From positions 868,001 to 932,000 of the forward strand of contig NZ_CP048021.1 in the NCBI RefSeq assembly GCF_010092505.1: 64,000 nt of DNA, in the 5' to 3' direction. The notes below the pieces were generated by a model. The model did no database searches. It was not told the DNA's origin and was given only the letters and a program-made list of their open reading frames with translations. A program made the position numbers and the translations under genes. How positions within the stretch are numbered: the first letter of the stretch is position 1; each line of letters begins with the position of its first letter. This DNA is from Virgibacillus sp. MSP4-1. GTDB lineage: Bacteria > Bacillota > Bacilli > Bacillales > Alkalibacillaceae. This document shows positions 9,356 to 18,281 of the stretch, one piece after another.

Positions 9356-10643
9356 GGATACAGCAACCGTTAAAAAATATGGAAAAGTAACTCGGATTGT
9401 CGGACTAATGATTGAAGCAACAGGTCCTGAAACAAGTATTGGCGATGTTTGCTTAGTTTACACAAATGGTAAATCCAGTAAACCGATCAAGGCAGAAGTG
9501 GTGGGATTTCAACAAAGAAGTGTACTTTTAATGCCCTATTCAGAATTGAAGCATATCGGCCCTGGATGCCTGGTAGAGTCAACGAATCAATCTCTTGTCG
9601 TTAAAGCCGGAAACAGCTTAATAGGGAACGTTCTGAATGGATTAGGGGAGCCTTTGGATGGTTCAAGCCTTCCTGAAAATCTCACATATGTGCCAACGGA
9701 TCAAGATCCCCCGAATCCGATGGAACGAGCCCCTATAAGAGAACCCATTTCCATTGGTATTAGAGCTATTGATGGTCTGCTGACGGTAGGAAAAGGACAG
9801 CGGATAGGTATTTTTGCCGGCAGTGGTGTGGGTAAGAGCACCTTACTTGGTATGATTGCAAGAAATAGCGATGCTGATATAAATGTCATTGCTTTAATTG
9901 GGGAAAGAGGCAGAGAGGTACGTGAGTTCATTGAAAAAGACCTGGGCGATGAAGGATTAAAAAAATCGATTGTCGTCGTGGCCACATCTGATCAGCCTGC
10001 TCTTCAGAGAATTAAAGGAGCTTATACAGCTACTGCCATCTGTGAGTATTTCCGTGATCAAGGGTTGAATGTAAACCTGATGATGGATTCTGTTACACGA
10101 GTAGCGATGGCACAGCGTGAAGTTGGACTGGCATCAGGAGAGCCGCCAACAACAAAAGGTTATACACCGAGTGTCTTTGCTACTTTGCCGAAGCTTCTGG
10201 AGCGAACCGGAGCGAATAATCGGGGCTCGATTACGGCATTTTATACGGTGCTTGTAGATGGGGATGACATGAATGAGCCTGTAGCCGATGCGGTTCGGGG
10301 GACATTGGATGGTCACTTTGTGCTGGATCGCTCCATTGCTGAACAGGGACGTTATCCAGCTGTCAGTATTTTGAAATCCATAAGCAGGGTGATGCAGAAC
10401 ATTTCCTCGAGAGAACACTTGCAGGCTGCAGAATATATTCGCAATATTCTTGCGACATACGAAGAGAATAAAGAACTCATACAAATAGGCGCCTATAAAA
10501 AGGGAGCATCCAGAGAAGTTGACCAGGCCATATCCTTTTATCCTCAAATTGTTAAATATTTAAAACAGGATGTACATGAGAATGTTACTGGGGGAGAAGG
10601 AATTCAGATGCTATTGGAGCTTGCTAATGGGAGTGAGCAGTAA
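9324..10643 (+). CDS. fliI: Flagellum-specific export ATPase FliI
   Basis: F1-beta-like ATPase that helps unload substrates from chaperones at the flagellar export gate. Length is 439 residues from the GTG at 9324, placed 9 nt after GAGGAGG; this start lines up with the N-terminus I remember for B. subtilis FliI. Walker A is GSGVGKST (166-173). Walker B lies in VNLMMDSVTR. The ERGREVREF and GEPPTTKGY signatures of the family are present. The gene begins inside the fliH end and its stop overlaps fliJ (TAATG). Confidence 0.96.
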   Translation: METNQWLKRIEDTATVKKYGKVTRIVGLMIEATGPETSIGDVCLVYTNGKSSKPIKAEVVGFQQRSVLLMPYSELKHIGPGCLVESTNQSLVVKAGNSLIGNVLNGLGEPLDGSSLPENLTYVPTDQDPPNPMERAPIREPISIGIRAIDGLLTVGKGQRIGIFAGSGVGKSTLLGMIARNSDADINVIALIGERGREVREFIEKDLGDEGLKKSIVVVATSDQPALQRIKGAYTATAICEYFRDQGLNVNLMMDSVTRVAMAQREVGLASGEPPTTKGYTPSVFATLPKLLERTGANNRGSITAFYTVLVDGDDMNEPVADAVRGTLDGHFVLDRSIAEQGRYPAVSILKSISRVMQNISSREHLQAAEYIRNILATYEENKELIQIGAYKKGASREVDQAISFYPQIVKYLKQDVHENVTGGEGIQMLLELANGSEQ

Positions 10644-11098
10644 TGTCCAGTGTGGAAACCTTTGAAAAAATATTAAATATCAAAATGATAGAAAAAGATC
10701 AGGCACAAAAGGATTACCAAAATGCGACAGATCAATTTGAAGCCAGTGCTACGGAATTATATTATCTTTTGAAAGAGAAGGAAGATTTCGAAGCGCATAT
10801 GAATGAGCAGATTCAGTCACGGATTCGAGCTTATGATATACGAAATTATCACCAATACATTCAGAATCTGAATCAAAAAATAAATGAGTTGCAGCAACAT
10901 GTACAAAGAACCAGGGCGAATATGGAGAATAAGCAGCAGTCATTGACAGAGTCCTATATTGAAGTAAAGAAATATGAAAGAATTGTCTCTGACCGAAAGC
11001 TTAAGTTCAAACAATTGGTGGAAAAACAGGAAAATGAAATGATCGATGAAGCTTCGGTACAGCAATATATTCGTCATAGGGAAAAGGTGAAACCATGA
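10643..11098 (+). CDS. fliJ: Flagellar export chaperone/stalk protein FliJ
   Basis: Small coiled-coil protein that sits in the FliI ring like the gamma subunit of F1. It is 151 residues, almost entirely predicted helix, rich in Gln, Glu and Lys with a heptad pattern. Sequence conservation in this family is low, so the call rests on size, coiled-coil character and position between fliI and ylxF. It overlaps fliI by one base and the next gene by 4 bp (ATGA). Confidence 0.92.
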   Translation: MSSVETFEKILNIKMIEKDQAQKDYQNATDQFEASATELYYLLKEKEDFEAHMNEQIQSRIRAYDIRNYHQYIQNLNQKINELQQHVQRTRANMENKQQSLTESYIEVKKYERIVSDRKLKFKQLVEKQENEMIDEASVQQYIRHREKVKP

Positions 11099-11670
11099 GT
11101 CAAAAAAACTATGAAAAGGATAAGACTAGTAAAATTCAATGGTTTTTGTTTGTTATCGTTATTCCAGTTATCTTTGCGATTACCCTTCTTTTCGTTGTAT
11201 TAAGCATAGCCGGGATCAATGTTGTTGATATGGCGGAAAAACATAACATTCCTGTGGTTTCAGCGCTGGTTCAGGGAGATGAAAAAACGAAGACTGAAAA
11301 GAAAGACACCCAAATTTCCGAATTACAGGAAACGGTCAAAAATAAAGAAACCAGTATTAAACAACTGGAGACGAGAGTTGAATCAAAAGAAGAAAAGATT
11401 GCAGAACTGGAGCAGACCATTAGTGAATTGACCAATCAACTGAATGGTCAGAAGGAAAAACAGCAAAACCAGGAGGAAAAGGTAAAAGAGGTATCTCTTA
11501 CATTTGAAGAAATGGATCCTGAATCGGCTGCACCTGTTATTGAAAATATGAATCAGGAAGTGGCTGTGAAAATTCTGACTGAAATTCCTTCTGAACAAAG
11601 AGGGGCCATTCTTTCAGCCATGGCCCCGGAAATGGCCGCTTCATTTACAAGTGAACTATTAAATAATTAA
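11095..11670 (+). CDS. ylxF: YlxF, MgtE N-domain/MotE-like membrane protein
   Basis: It has an N-terminal TM segment (about residues 16-38), a coiled coil from about 65 to 125, and a C-terminal MgtE-N-type helical repeat (TFEEMDPESAAPVIENM, then ILSAMAPEMAASF). This layout resembles the flagellar protein family called MotE in some bacteria, a chaperone linked to motor assembly. The role in Bacillus is not settled. Length is 191 residues. The start overlaps the fliJ stop. It is always found between fliJ and fliK in B. subtilis-like operons. Confidence 0.85.
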   Translation: MSQKNYEKDKTSKIQWFLFVIVIPVIFAITLLFVVLSIAGINVVDMAEKHNIPVVSALVQGDEKTKTEKKDTQISELQETVKNKETSIKQLETRVESKEEKIAELEQTISELTNQLNGQKEKQQNQEEKVKEVSLTFEEMDPESAAPVIENMNQEVAVKILTEIPSEQRGAILSAMAPEMAASFTSELLNN

Positions 11671-11711
11671 AAAGGACACTTGGAATGACCTTTGAAAGGG
11701 GGTGAAAATAG

Positions 11712-13052
11712 TTGAATGTCGCACTTCTTCAATCAATGCTGTCTCAGACAACGGCCAGTCAGGAAGGAAAAATAATCGCTGACAAGTCGAAGGATGGAGG
11801 AGATAGCTCAAAAAACTTTTTAGCTTTACTTTCAAGCCTGCAGCCAACGGAGAAAGGGAAAGCTGGTGCTGATTCTGCGCAGTCCGTTCTCCTTGGAGAT
11901 CTGACAAGTCAGCTCAGAGATGTATTGCAAAGTCTGGAAGAAAAAGTGAATGAAGGATCTCTGAGTCAACTCACAGCTATTCTGGCAGAGATAGCTAACG
12001 CATTTTCACAAAATGAAACATTAAGGTCAGCAGGAGGAAAAACTTCCCGTCACTCGGAAGGCCCGCTCGCACTTTTCGACTCCTCCTCCTTCTCTATTGC
12101 TAAGCTGCTTGAAAACATGAATGAAAATATGGAGATAAAACAGCAGCTTCTTACATTGGCTGGAGATTTCGTTAAAATGACAGAGCAATTAATCAGTGCT
12201 GATAAAAGTCAACGATTAAGTATGAGCAGGGAACTCCAAACTGCGTTTGTCAAACTATCAAATTTTCTATCACAGGCAGGCCATACTTTAAAGCAAAATG
12301 GGCAAAGCACCCAGGCGAATGTTTTATTTCAGCAAAAGATGGCAGATGGCAATCTGACCGGAAAACATGGAAATGGAAATTTGACGGCCCAGGTTAACCA
12401 GAGCCAGTCGAACGCTTCCTTAACCAGAAGGATGAATCCTGCTCAAAATAGCAGTCAAACGATGCAAGCGAAGTCTGCTCATGAATGGTCTGCTATAAAA
12501 ACTGGCACTGCCGTTTCGGTTGATTCCATGCCGATGTCAAAAGTGGAGCAATTCACCATTTATCTTCAGCGAAACGGAGGTAACCAGGCAGCGACCAATA
12601 ATAGCCATGACTTTATGGAGCAATTTCAAAAGATTATAAAGTCCAGCCGATTCATTCAAAATGAAGGGTCTGCACAGATGACTCTAAAGCTGAAACCAGC
12701 CCATCTCGGAGACATGATTGTTAAGTTTACACAGATAAATGGAGAGATGGCGGTACGAATTGCCGTTTCCTCACAAGCGGCTAAGGAAATGCTAGAGAGC
12801 AATATCAACCAGCTTAGACATATGTTTCAGCCCCATCAGGTTGTCATCGATAAGCAGGCCGAACCCATATTGACCCAACCGTCCTCATCTTATTTGAACT
12901 TTAGTCAGAATGAGGAAGAACAGGAGCAAAGAGGGGATGCTTACCGTGACCAGCTTGAAGATGAGGAAACTACAGAAGAAGATTATGAGGATAAAAGCTT
13001 TGAGGACTTTTTAAATCAGACGAAGGCAGGTGATCACTTTGACGCAGATTGA
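11712..13052 (+). CDS. fliK: Flagellar hook-length control protein FliK
   Basis: Secreted molecular ruler that stops hook growth and switches export to filament proteins. Length is 446 residues from TTG at 11712, preceded by GAAAGGGGGTG. The first 300 residues are low-complexity, Gln/Ser/Asn-rich and poorly conserved. The C-terminal Flg_hook domain is clear (GSAQMTLKLKPAHLGDMIVKF, about 314-334, then VRIAVSSQAAKEML). The acidic tail overlaps the start of flgD. Confidence 0.93.
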   Translation: MNVALLQSMLSQTTASQEGKIIADKSKDGGDSSKNFLALLSSLQPTEKGKAGADSAQSVLLGDLTSQLRDVLQSLEEKVNEGSLSQLTAILAEIANAFSQNETLRSAGGKTSRHSEGPLALFDSSSFSIAKLLENMNENMEIKQQLLTLAGDFVKMTEQLISADKSQRLSMSRELQTAFVKLSNFLSQAGHTLKQNGQSTQANVLFQQKMADGNLTGKHGNGNLTAQVNQSQSNASLTRRMNPAQNSSQTMQAKSAHEWSAIKTGTAVSVDSMPMSKVEQFTIYLQRNGGNQAATNNSHDFMEQFQKIIKSSRFIQNEGSAQMTLKLKPAHLGDMIVKFTQINGEMAVRIAVSSQAAKEMLESNINQLRHMFQPHQVVIDKQAEPILTQPSSSYLNFSQNEEEQEQRGDAYRDQLEDEETTEEDYEDKSFEDFLNQTKAGDHFDAD

Positions 13053-13476
13053 TACATCGCTGTACTTGTCCAGCCGGAAAAATCAAGGAACAGGAAGCAG
13101 TACCCTTGGTAAGGATGATTTTTTAAAAATCCTGATGACCCAACTGCAAAATCAAAGTCCTTCAGACCCTATGAAGGATAAGGAATTCATCTCACAAATG
13201 GCTACTTTTTCTTCACTGGAACAGATGATGTCCATTTCCGGGTCTGTAGATAAACTTGTTCAGCAGCAAGCTCATACACCGGTTGTAGAGTACAGCCATC
13301 TAATTGGTAAAGAAGTAGAATATAAGACGAAGAATGACAATGGAGAAATCCAAACAGAAGGAAGTGGAACCGTTTCGGGAATCGCAGCGGGTCAGGATGG
13401 AACGGAAATCATTTTACAGAATGAGAAGAGAATTCCGGTTCATTCGATCATAGAGGTAAGGGATTCAGAGTCATAA
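13039..13476 (+). CDS. flgD: Flagellar hook assembly (cap) protein FlgD
   Basis: Scaffold that caps the growing hook. The product is about 145 residues. The signature LGKDDFLKILMTQLQNQSP and the following DPMKDKEFISQMATFSSLEQM are the conserved FlgD N-terminal block. The rest is a short domain ending in VHSIIEV. Start chosen at TTG 13039, 5 nt after AGGTGA; GTG at 13030 is the alternative. It overlaps the fliK 3' end by 14 bp. Confidence 0.93.
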   Translation: MTQIDTSLYLSSRKNQGTGSSTLGKDDFLKILMTQLQNQSPSDPMKDKEFISQMATFSSLEQMMSISGSVDKLVQQQAHTPVVEYSHLIGKEVEYKTKNDNGEIQTEGSGTVSGIAAGQDGTEIILQNEKRIPVHSIIEVRDSES

Positions 13477-13502
13477 GCTGTTTCATAGAAAGAAGGGATG
13501 AG

Positions 13503-13892
13503 ATGGATCATCGTATACATCAATTGCACAATCATCCGTTACAGCAACGATCGTTAAAGCCGGCACAGACTGCAAATCATAGTGCTGCGAAGTCCTTTCA
13601 GACTCATTTACAGGAAGCAAATACTCAGCAGCCATTAACAATCAGTAAACATGCTCAAAAACGGCTGGATGAACGCAATATCCAGATAGATGATTCAAAG
13701 TGGTCTGAAATTCAGGATCAAATGAACAAAGCCAAAACGAAAGGTGTAACGGACTCACTTGTTGTATTAGACGACGCCACCCTTGTTGTGAATACGAAGA
13801 ACAATACTGTAATTACAGCGATGGGGCGTAAAGAAACCAATCATCATGTTTTTACAAACATTAATGGCACAATTGTATTACAGGATTCATAA
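13503..13892 (+). CDS. Flagellar operon protein of the TIGR02530 type
   Basis: A 129-residue soluble protein of unknown biochemical role that occurs in many Firmicutes between flgD and flgE. The N-terminal third is His/Gln-rich and variable. The conserved core runs from about residue 45: ISKHAQKRLDERNI, then DSLVVLDDATLVVN and TAMGR, the pattern I associate with the family flg_new. B. subtilis itself has no gene at this point. The start ATG follows AGAAGGGATGAG. Position suggests a hook-assembly accessory role, which is inference. Confidence 0.85.
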   Translation: MDHRIHQLHNHPLQQRSLKPAQTANHSAAKSFQTHLQEANTQQPLTISKHAQKRLDERNIQIDDSKWSEIQDQMNKAKTKGVTDSLVVLDDATLVVNTKNNTVITAMGRKETNHHVFTNINGTIVLQDS

Positions 13893-13977
13893 AGGCTGGA
13901 CCGTATGGAGGCCTTAGGCTGCGGACCGATCGAAGCAGCTATCTGAAAATATTCCTAAGAGGAAAGGAAGATGTGAC

Positions 13978-14940
13978 GTGTTACGTTCCATGTATGCCGG
14001 TATATCCGGAATGAAAGGTTTTCAAACAAAGTTAGATGTCATCGGAAATAACATTGCCAATGTGAATACATATGGCTTTAAAAAAGGAAGAATGACTTTC
14101 CAGGATTTAATGAGCCAAACGGTGCAGGGGGCTCAGGCACCACAGGTGGATGAAAATGGAGATCCGGTTATGGGGGGTAAAAATCCTATGCAGGTTGGCT
14201 TAGGCTCTACAAACGGAAGTATTGATACCATTCATACACAGGGAAGCAGACAGACGACCAACCGGGCACTTGACTTGGCTTTGGAAGGAGACGGAATGTT
14301 TGTTGTAGCTGAAAAGACGGCCAGTCCGGGAGCTCAAGATACGATTTCCCTGCAGAATGATAATGTCAATTTCACAAGAGCCGGGAACTTTTATCTGGAT
14401 GATGATGGATACATTGTTAATGCAAATGGTCAATACCTTGTAGGGCGCTCGCAGTTGGATAATGATCCAGATAATAATACTCCAGATGACACGATTACTT
14501 ATCCGAATTCAAAAGATGGTTTAGGAGAGAACACAACCCGACTAAAAATTCCTAAAGATGCGCAGAGCTTCAGTATCGGGGGTGACGGTACAGTAAATAT
14601 TGTAAATGCGAATGGTCAGGCACAAGTTGCGGGTCAAATTATGCTGGCCAAGTTTTCGAATCAGGGTGGCTTGGAAAAAGTCGGATCAAATAATTATCAG
14701 CTCACCAATAATGCAGGGGTATATACTGATGATGGAAACTTTGATGGTTTTGCTGATTTACTTGTACCAGGTCAGGATGGATCAGGTTCCATATATGCAG
14801 GTGCCCTTGAAATGTCCAATGTAGATTTATCTGAAGAATTTACGGAAATGATTACAGCCCAAAGAGGATTTCAGGCCAACACAAGAATTATCACAACATC
14901 TGATGAAATTCTGCAGGAGCTTGTAAATCTGAAAAGATAA
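13978..14940 (+). CDS. flgE: Flagellar hook protein FlgE
   Basis: Major hook subunit (called FlgG in older Bacillus annotation). Length is 320 residues. The N-terminal axial helix carries GNNIANVNTYGFKKGR (23-38) and the C-terminal helix ends DLSEEFTEMITAQRGFQANTR plus a short tail, the paired D0 helices of hook and rod proteins. An Asp/Asn-rich loop at about 158-175 (DNDPDNNTPDD) is in the variable surface domain. The start is GTG, preceded by AGGAAAGGAAG. Confidence 0.95.
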   Translation: MLRSMYAGISGMKGFQTKLDVIGNNIANVNTYGFKKGRMTFQDLMSQTVQGAQAPQVDENGDPVMGGKNPMQVGLGSTNGSIDTIHTQGSRQTTNRALDLALEGDGMFVVAEKTASPGAQDTISLQNDNVNFTRAGNFYLDDDGYIVNANGQYLVGRSQLDNDPDNNTPDDTITYPNSKDGLGENTTRLKIPKDAQSFSIGGDGTVNIVNANGQAQVAGQIMLAKFSNQGGLEKVGSNNYQLTNNAGVYTDDGNFDGFADLLVPGQDGSGSIYAGALEMSNVDLSEEFTEMITAQRGFQANTRIITTSDEILQELVNLKR

Positions 14941-14959
14941 TAAGCAGGGGAGGTAGAGT

Positions 14960-14995
14960 AAGGCTGGGACTTGAAAATATTTCTGTCCAAGCCTT
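14960..14995 (+). repeat. Hairpin between the swrD Shine-Dalgarno sequence and start codon
   Basis: AAGGCTGGGAC (14960-14970) pairs with GTCCAAGCCTT (14985-14995): 10 of 11 positions pair, with a 14-nt loop. No T-run follows. The only good Shine-Dalgarno sequence for swrD, GGGGAGGT (14947-14954), lies upstream of the hairpin, 54 nt from the ATG. From memory, AGGCTGGGAC-type stems are common intergenic repeats in Bacillaceae and staphylococci. Confidence 0.65.
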
Positions 14996-15008
14996 GCTCA
15001 TGTAATCT

Positions 15009-15239
15009 ATGATTCAAGTAACCAGGTTAAATGGAGAATCCTTTGTATTAAATGCTCTCTATATAGAAAAGATCCAGAACTTACCGGATACAACCATTAC
15101 GATGGTGTCCGGCAAGAAATATTTTGTGAAAGAAGAAAAACTGGAGATTGCTGAAAAAACCGCCCAATTTTATAAACAAATTGGTTTAATGGGGGTTCAG
15201 GCAAATTTGGAGGAGTCTTATGAACAAGAAAGTGATTAA
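15009..15239 (+). CDS. swrD: Swarming motility protein SwrD (FlbD family)
   Basis: Short FlbD-family protein; in B. subtilis SwrD raises flagellar motor torque and is needed for swarming. The 76 residues open with MIQVTRLNGESFVLNALYIE, which matches the conserved family start and so fixes the ATG although no Shine-Dalgarno lies next to it (an in-frame stop is at 15003-15005). The C-terminus is acidic. It overlaps the fliL start by 20 bp. Translation may depend on the hairpin described just upstream. Confidence 0.93.
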   Translation: MIQVTRLNGESFVLNALYIEKIQNLPDTTITMVSGKKYFVKEEKLEIAEKTAQFYKQIGLMGVQANLEESYEQESD

Positions 15240-15642
15240 TATCATGTTAACCCTATTAATCATCATCACGCTTGCTGGTGTCGTGACTCTGGTGCTGATT
15301 ATGAACAATAAAGACGAAAAAACCCATGCAGATGATGAAAAAAACGTTGAGGAAATGATTGAGACTTCATTTGAAACCGAAGAGATGACAACAGATCTGA
15401 AGGATGGAAACTTTATCCGCATACAGTTTCAAATTGTGACGGATAACAAGGAAACTATGAAAAAGTTAAAGAAGGATTTTCGGTTAAAGAATGTGATGAT
15501 CAAGGAGCTTTCCAAAAAGGAATCTTCAGACTTTCGAGCAGGATTAGGAGAATTGGAGTCAGCGATTAAGGAAGAACTCAATCAACTATTAGATACTGGA
15601 ATGGTTACAGATGTTTATACGACGAGCAAAATATTGCAGTAA
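15220..15642 (+). CDS. fliL: Flagellar basal body-associated protein FliL
   Basis: Single-pass membrane protein next to the stator units that supports motor function under load. TM helix at about residues 6-27 (INIMLTLLIIITLAGVV), then an extracytoplasmic stomatin-like domain. Length is 140 residues, standard. The ATG lies inside the swrD 3' end with GGAGGAG upstream, so it is coupled to swrD. Confidence 0.94.
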   Translation: MNKKVINIMLTLLIIITLAGVVTLVLIMNNKDEKTHADDEKNVEEMIETSFETEEMTTDLKDGNFIRIQFQIVTDNKETMKKLKKDFRLKNVMIKELSKKESSDFRAGLGELESAIKEELNQLLDTGMVTDVYTTSKILQ

Positions 15643-15683
15643 TATTTTATCTTAACCCATTCTCCATACAGGAGGTGAACTTT

Positions 15684-16679
15684 TTGGCCGAGGATGTTCT
15701 GTCACAAAATGAAATAGATGCGCTCTTATCCGCTTTGTCTTCAGGGGAAATGGATGCGGATGAGTTAAAAAATGAAGAGAAAGAAAAGAAAGTAAGAGTT
15801 TATGACTTTAAACGTGCCTTAAGATTCTCGAAAGATCAAATTCGTGGGATTACAAGGATTCATGAGAATTATGCCAGATTATTAACAACCTTTCTGTCCA
15901 CACAGCTTCGTACATATTCTTCTGTGTCCGTAGCTTCTGTTGATCAGATTCCATATGAAGAATTTATACGTTCGATCCCTAAACAAACCATTTTAAATAT
16001 ATTTTCTTTAGCTCCTCTTGAGGGCAGAATATTGATGGAAGTGAACCCTAATATTGCTTATGCCATACTAGATCGGGTTTTAGGTGGAAAGGGAGTCAGC
16101 TTTAATAAAGTTGAAAATTTAACCGAGATTGAAACGAAAATTATGTCCGCTTTTTTTGAGAAAACGATAGGAACTTTACGGGAGGCCTGGAGTTCATTAA
16201 TGGATATTGATCCATTTTTAGAGGATTTTGAAATCAATCCTCAGTTTCTGCAAATGGTTTCGCCAAATGAAACGGTCGTTGTGATTTCTTTAAATACCTC
16301 GATTGGTGAATCCAGTGGAATGATTAACATATGTATTCCGCATATTGTACTTGAACCGATTATTTCGAAACTGTCTGTTCATTATTGGATGCAGAATCAA
16401 GCCAGTAATGCCAAGCCTGAAGATGCCAAAAAGATATCGAAACAGATCAAAATGGCTAAGGTTGATGTTAAGGCTGTGCTCGGTGAATCTTCCATTACGA
16501 TAGATGAGTTTTTGCAATTAAAGGAAAATGATGTGATACAACTAGAACAAAGCATTGAGGAGCCGCTGACTGTTTATGTTCATCAGGAACCTAAGTTTCA
16601 GGCTCAGCCGGGTAAAAGGAAAAATAATTTAGCCGTACAGATACTCAATGAGATTAATAGGGGGGATGAACTTGAGTAA
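15684..16679 (+). CDS. fliM: Flagellar motor switch protein FliM
   Basis: C-ring protein that binds phosphorylated CheY. Length is 331 residues from TTG 15684, 6 nt after AGGAGGTG. The N-terminal CheY-P peptide VLSQNEIDALLSAL (4-17) is intact. The CheC-like middle domain follows, then the SpoA/FliN-like C-terminal domain (DVKAVLGESSITIDEFLQL). The upstream GTG 15675 lies within the ribosome-binding site and is unlikely. It overlaps fliY by 8 bp. Confidence 0.96.
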   Translation: MAEDVLSQNEIDALLSALSSGEMDADELKNEEKEKKVRVYDFKRALRFSKDQIRGITRIHENYARLLTTFLSTQLRTYSSVSVASVDQIPYEEFIRSIPKQTILNIFSLAPLEGRILMEVNPNIAYAILDRVLGGKGVSFNKVENLTEIETKIMSAFFEKTIGTLREAWSSLMDIDPFLEDFEINPQFLQMVSPNETVVVISLNTSIGESSGMINICIPHIVLEPIISKLSVHYWMQNQASNAKPEDAKKISKQIKMAKVDVKAVLGESSITIDEFLQLKENDVIQLEQSIEEPLTVYVHQEPKFQAQPGKRKNNLAVQILNEINRGDELE

Positions 16680-17868
16680 TCGCGAAGAAATGCTTTCACA
16701 GGAAGAAATTGATGCACTGCTAAACGGTAATCAGAATCTGAGTGAAGAAAAACAATCAGACGAGGAAACATCGGACTCTCAGGAAATTACTGATGTTGAA
16801 CGGGATGCTCTTGGTGAAATTGGAAATATATCATTTGGGACGTCTGCTACCACTCTTTCAACTCTATTAAATCAAAAAGTTGAAATAACCACACCTGCTG
16901 TTTCTGTGGTGGAAAACAAAAATCTGAATGATGAATTTCCGCACCCTCATGTAGCGATTTCTGTAGACTATACGGATGGATTTACGGGAATAAACTTATT
17001 TGTCATTAAAGTAGAAGATGCTGCCATCATTGCCGACTTAATGCTTGGCGGGGATGGTACGTCGCCCGACACAGAGTTAAATGATATACACTTGAGTGCT
17101 GTACAGGAAGCGATGAATCAAATGATGGGTTCAGCTGCTACCAGTATGTCGAGTATTTTTGATAAAAGAGTGGATATTTCTCCGCCATCCATTACTCTAA
17201 TGGATGTCAATAACGATGAAGGTACGGATAAGATTCCGGACAACGACATATTAGTAAAGGTTTCCTTCCGATTAAAGGTTGGTGAGCTCATTGACTCAAA
17301 TATCATGCAACTCCTTCCTATTGATTTTGCCAGAGAGTTTGTGGATGAATTATTAAATGGTCATGCAGATGAGCAGACGCAAACTGAAAAACCGGTTCAG
17401 GAAGATATGACAATGAATGTGCAGAAAGATTTTGATTCTGTTAAGGAACCAGTGTCTTCTGCGACCAATCATTCATATAGTCAGGAGCAAATTCCGGCAA
17501 GTCATACAAATCAACAGCATTTTGGTTCAGAACGTCCTGTTGCTGAGCCAAACATACAATCAGCAGCTTTTTCTGAATTTGATAATAAAAAACTGGAAGC
17601 TCATCAGCAGCAAAACCTTGATATGTTAATGGATATCCCATTGAAAGTATCCGTTGAATTAGGACGTACTAAAAAAACTATTAAGGAGATTCTGGAAATG
17701 GGATCTGGCTCTATTGTTGAACTGGATAAATTAGCAGGAGAGCCTGTAGATATTCATGTAAATGACAAATTAATAGCCAAGGGTGAGGTTGTCGTTATAG
17801 ATGAAAACTTTGGTGTCCGGGTTACGGATATCGTAAGTCAGACAGAAAGAATACAAAAGCTCAGATAA
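16672..17868 (+). CDS. fliY: Flagellar motor switch phosphatase FliY
   Basis: C-ring component that also dephosphorylates CheY-P; a fusion of a CheC-type phosphatase and a FliN-type domain, typical of Firmicutes. Length is 398 residues from TTG 16672, 6 nt after GGGGGG. N-terminal CheY-P peptide LSQEEIDALL, then CheC motifs (DALGEIGNISFGTSATTLS and a second copy near AVQEAMNQMMGSAATSMS), a Gln/Ser/His-rich linker (about 235-300), and a C-terminal SpoA domain (IPLKVSVELGRTKKTIKEIL). Confidence 0.96.
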   Translation: MSNREEMLSQEEIDALLNGNQNLSEEKQSDEETSDSQEITDVERDALGEIGNISFGTSATTLSTLLNQKVEITTPAVSVVENKNLNDEFPHPHVAISVDYTDGFTGINLFVIKVEDAAIIADLMLGGDGTSPDTELNDIHLSAVQEAMNQMMGSAATSMSSIFDKRVDISPPSITLMDVNNDEGTDKIPDNDILVKVSFRLKVGELIDSNIMQLLPIDFAREFVDELLNGHADEQTQTEKPVQEDMTMNVQKDFDSVKEPVSSATNHSYSQEQIPASHTNQQHFGSERPVAEPNIQSAAFSEFDNKKLEAHQQQNLDMLMDIPLKVSVELGRTKKTIKEILEMGSGSIVELDKLAGEPVDIHVNDKLIAKGEVVVIDENFGVRVTDIVSQTERIQKLR

Positions 17869-17881
17869 GGGGGAAGGTAAA

Positions 17882-18247
17882 ATGGCACATAAGGTATTAA
17901 TTGTCGATGATGCAGCATTCATGAGAATGATGATAAAGGATATTCTGGAGAAAAATGACTTTGAAGTTGTTGGTGAAGCACAGGATGGAAACCAGGCTGT
18001 TGAAAAATATAAGGAATTACAGCCGGATTTAGTTACTCTTGATATTACGATGCCAGAAAAAGACGGCATAACCGCACTAAAAGAAATCAAGGAAAGTAAT
18101 CCGGATGCAAAGATTATTATGTGTTCAGCAATGGGACAACAGGCCATGGTAATTGACGCGATTCAGGCAGGAGCAAAAGATTTTATTGTTAAACCTTTTC
18201 AGTCTGATCGCGTTATTGAGGCCATAAATAAAACGTTAGATATTTAA
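17882..18247 (+). CDS. cheY: Chemotaxis response regulator CheY
   Basis: Single-domain receiver; phosphorylated by CheA, it binds FliM and FliY to control rotation. All key residues are present: D9 and D10 (acidic pair), phosphoacceptor D54, S82 and K104. Length is 121 residues. ATG follows AAGGGGGAAGGTAAA. Its kinase gene cheA is not found in this locus, so phosphorylation would need a cheA elsewhere. Confidence 0.97.
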   Translation: MAHKVLIVDDAAFMRMMIKDILEKNDFEVVGEAQDGNQAVEKYKELQPDLVTLDITMPEKDGITALKEIKESNPDAKIIMCSAMGQQAMVIDAIQAGAKDFIVKPFQSDRVIEAINKTLDI

Positions 18248-18281
18248 TCGATTACGTGCGATAACGAAGTGGGGAAACGTT

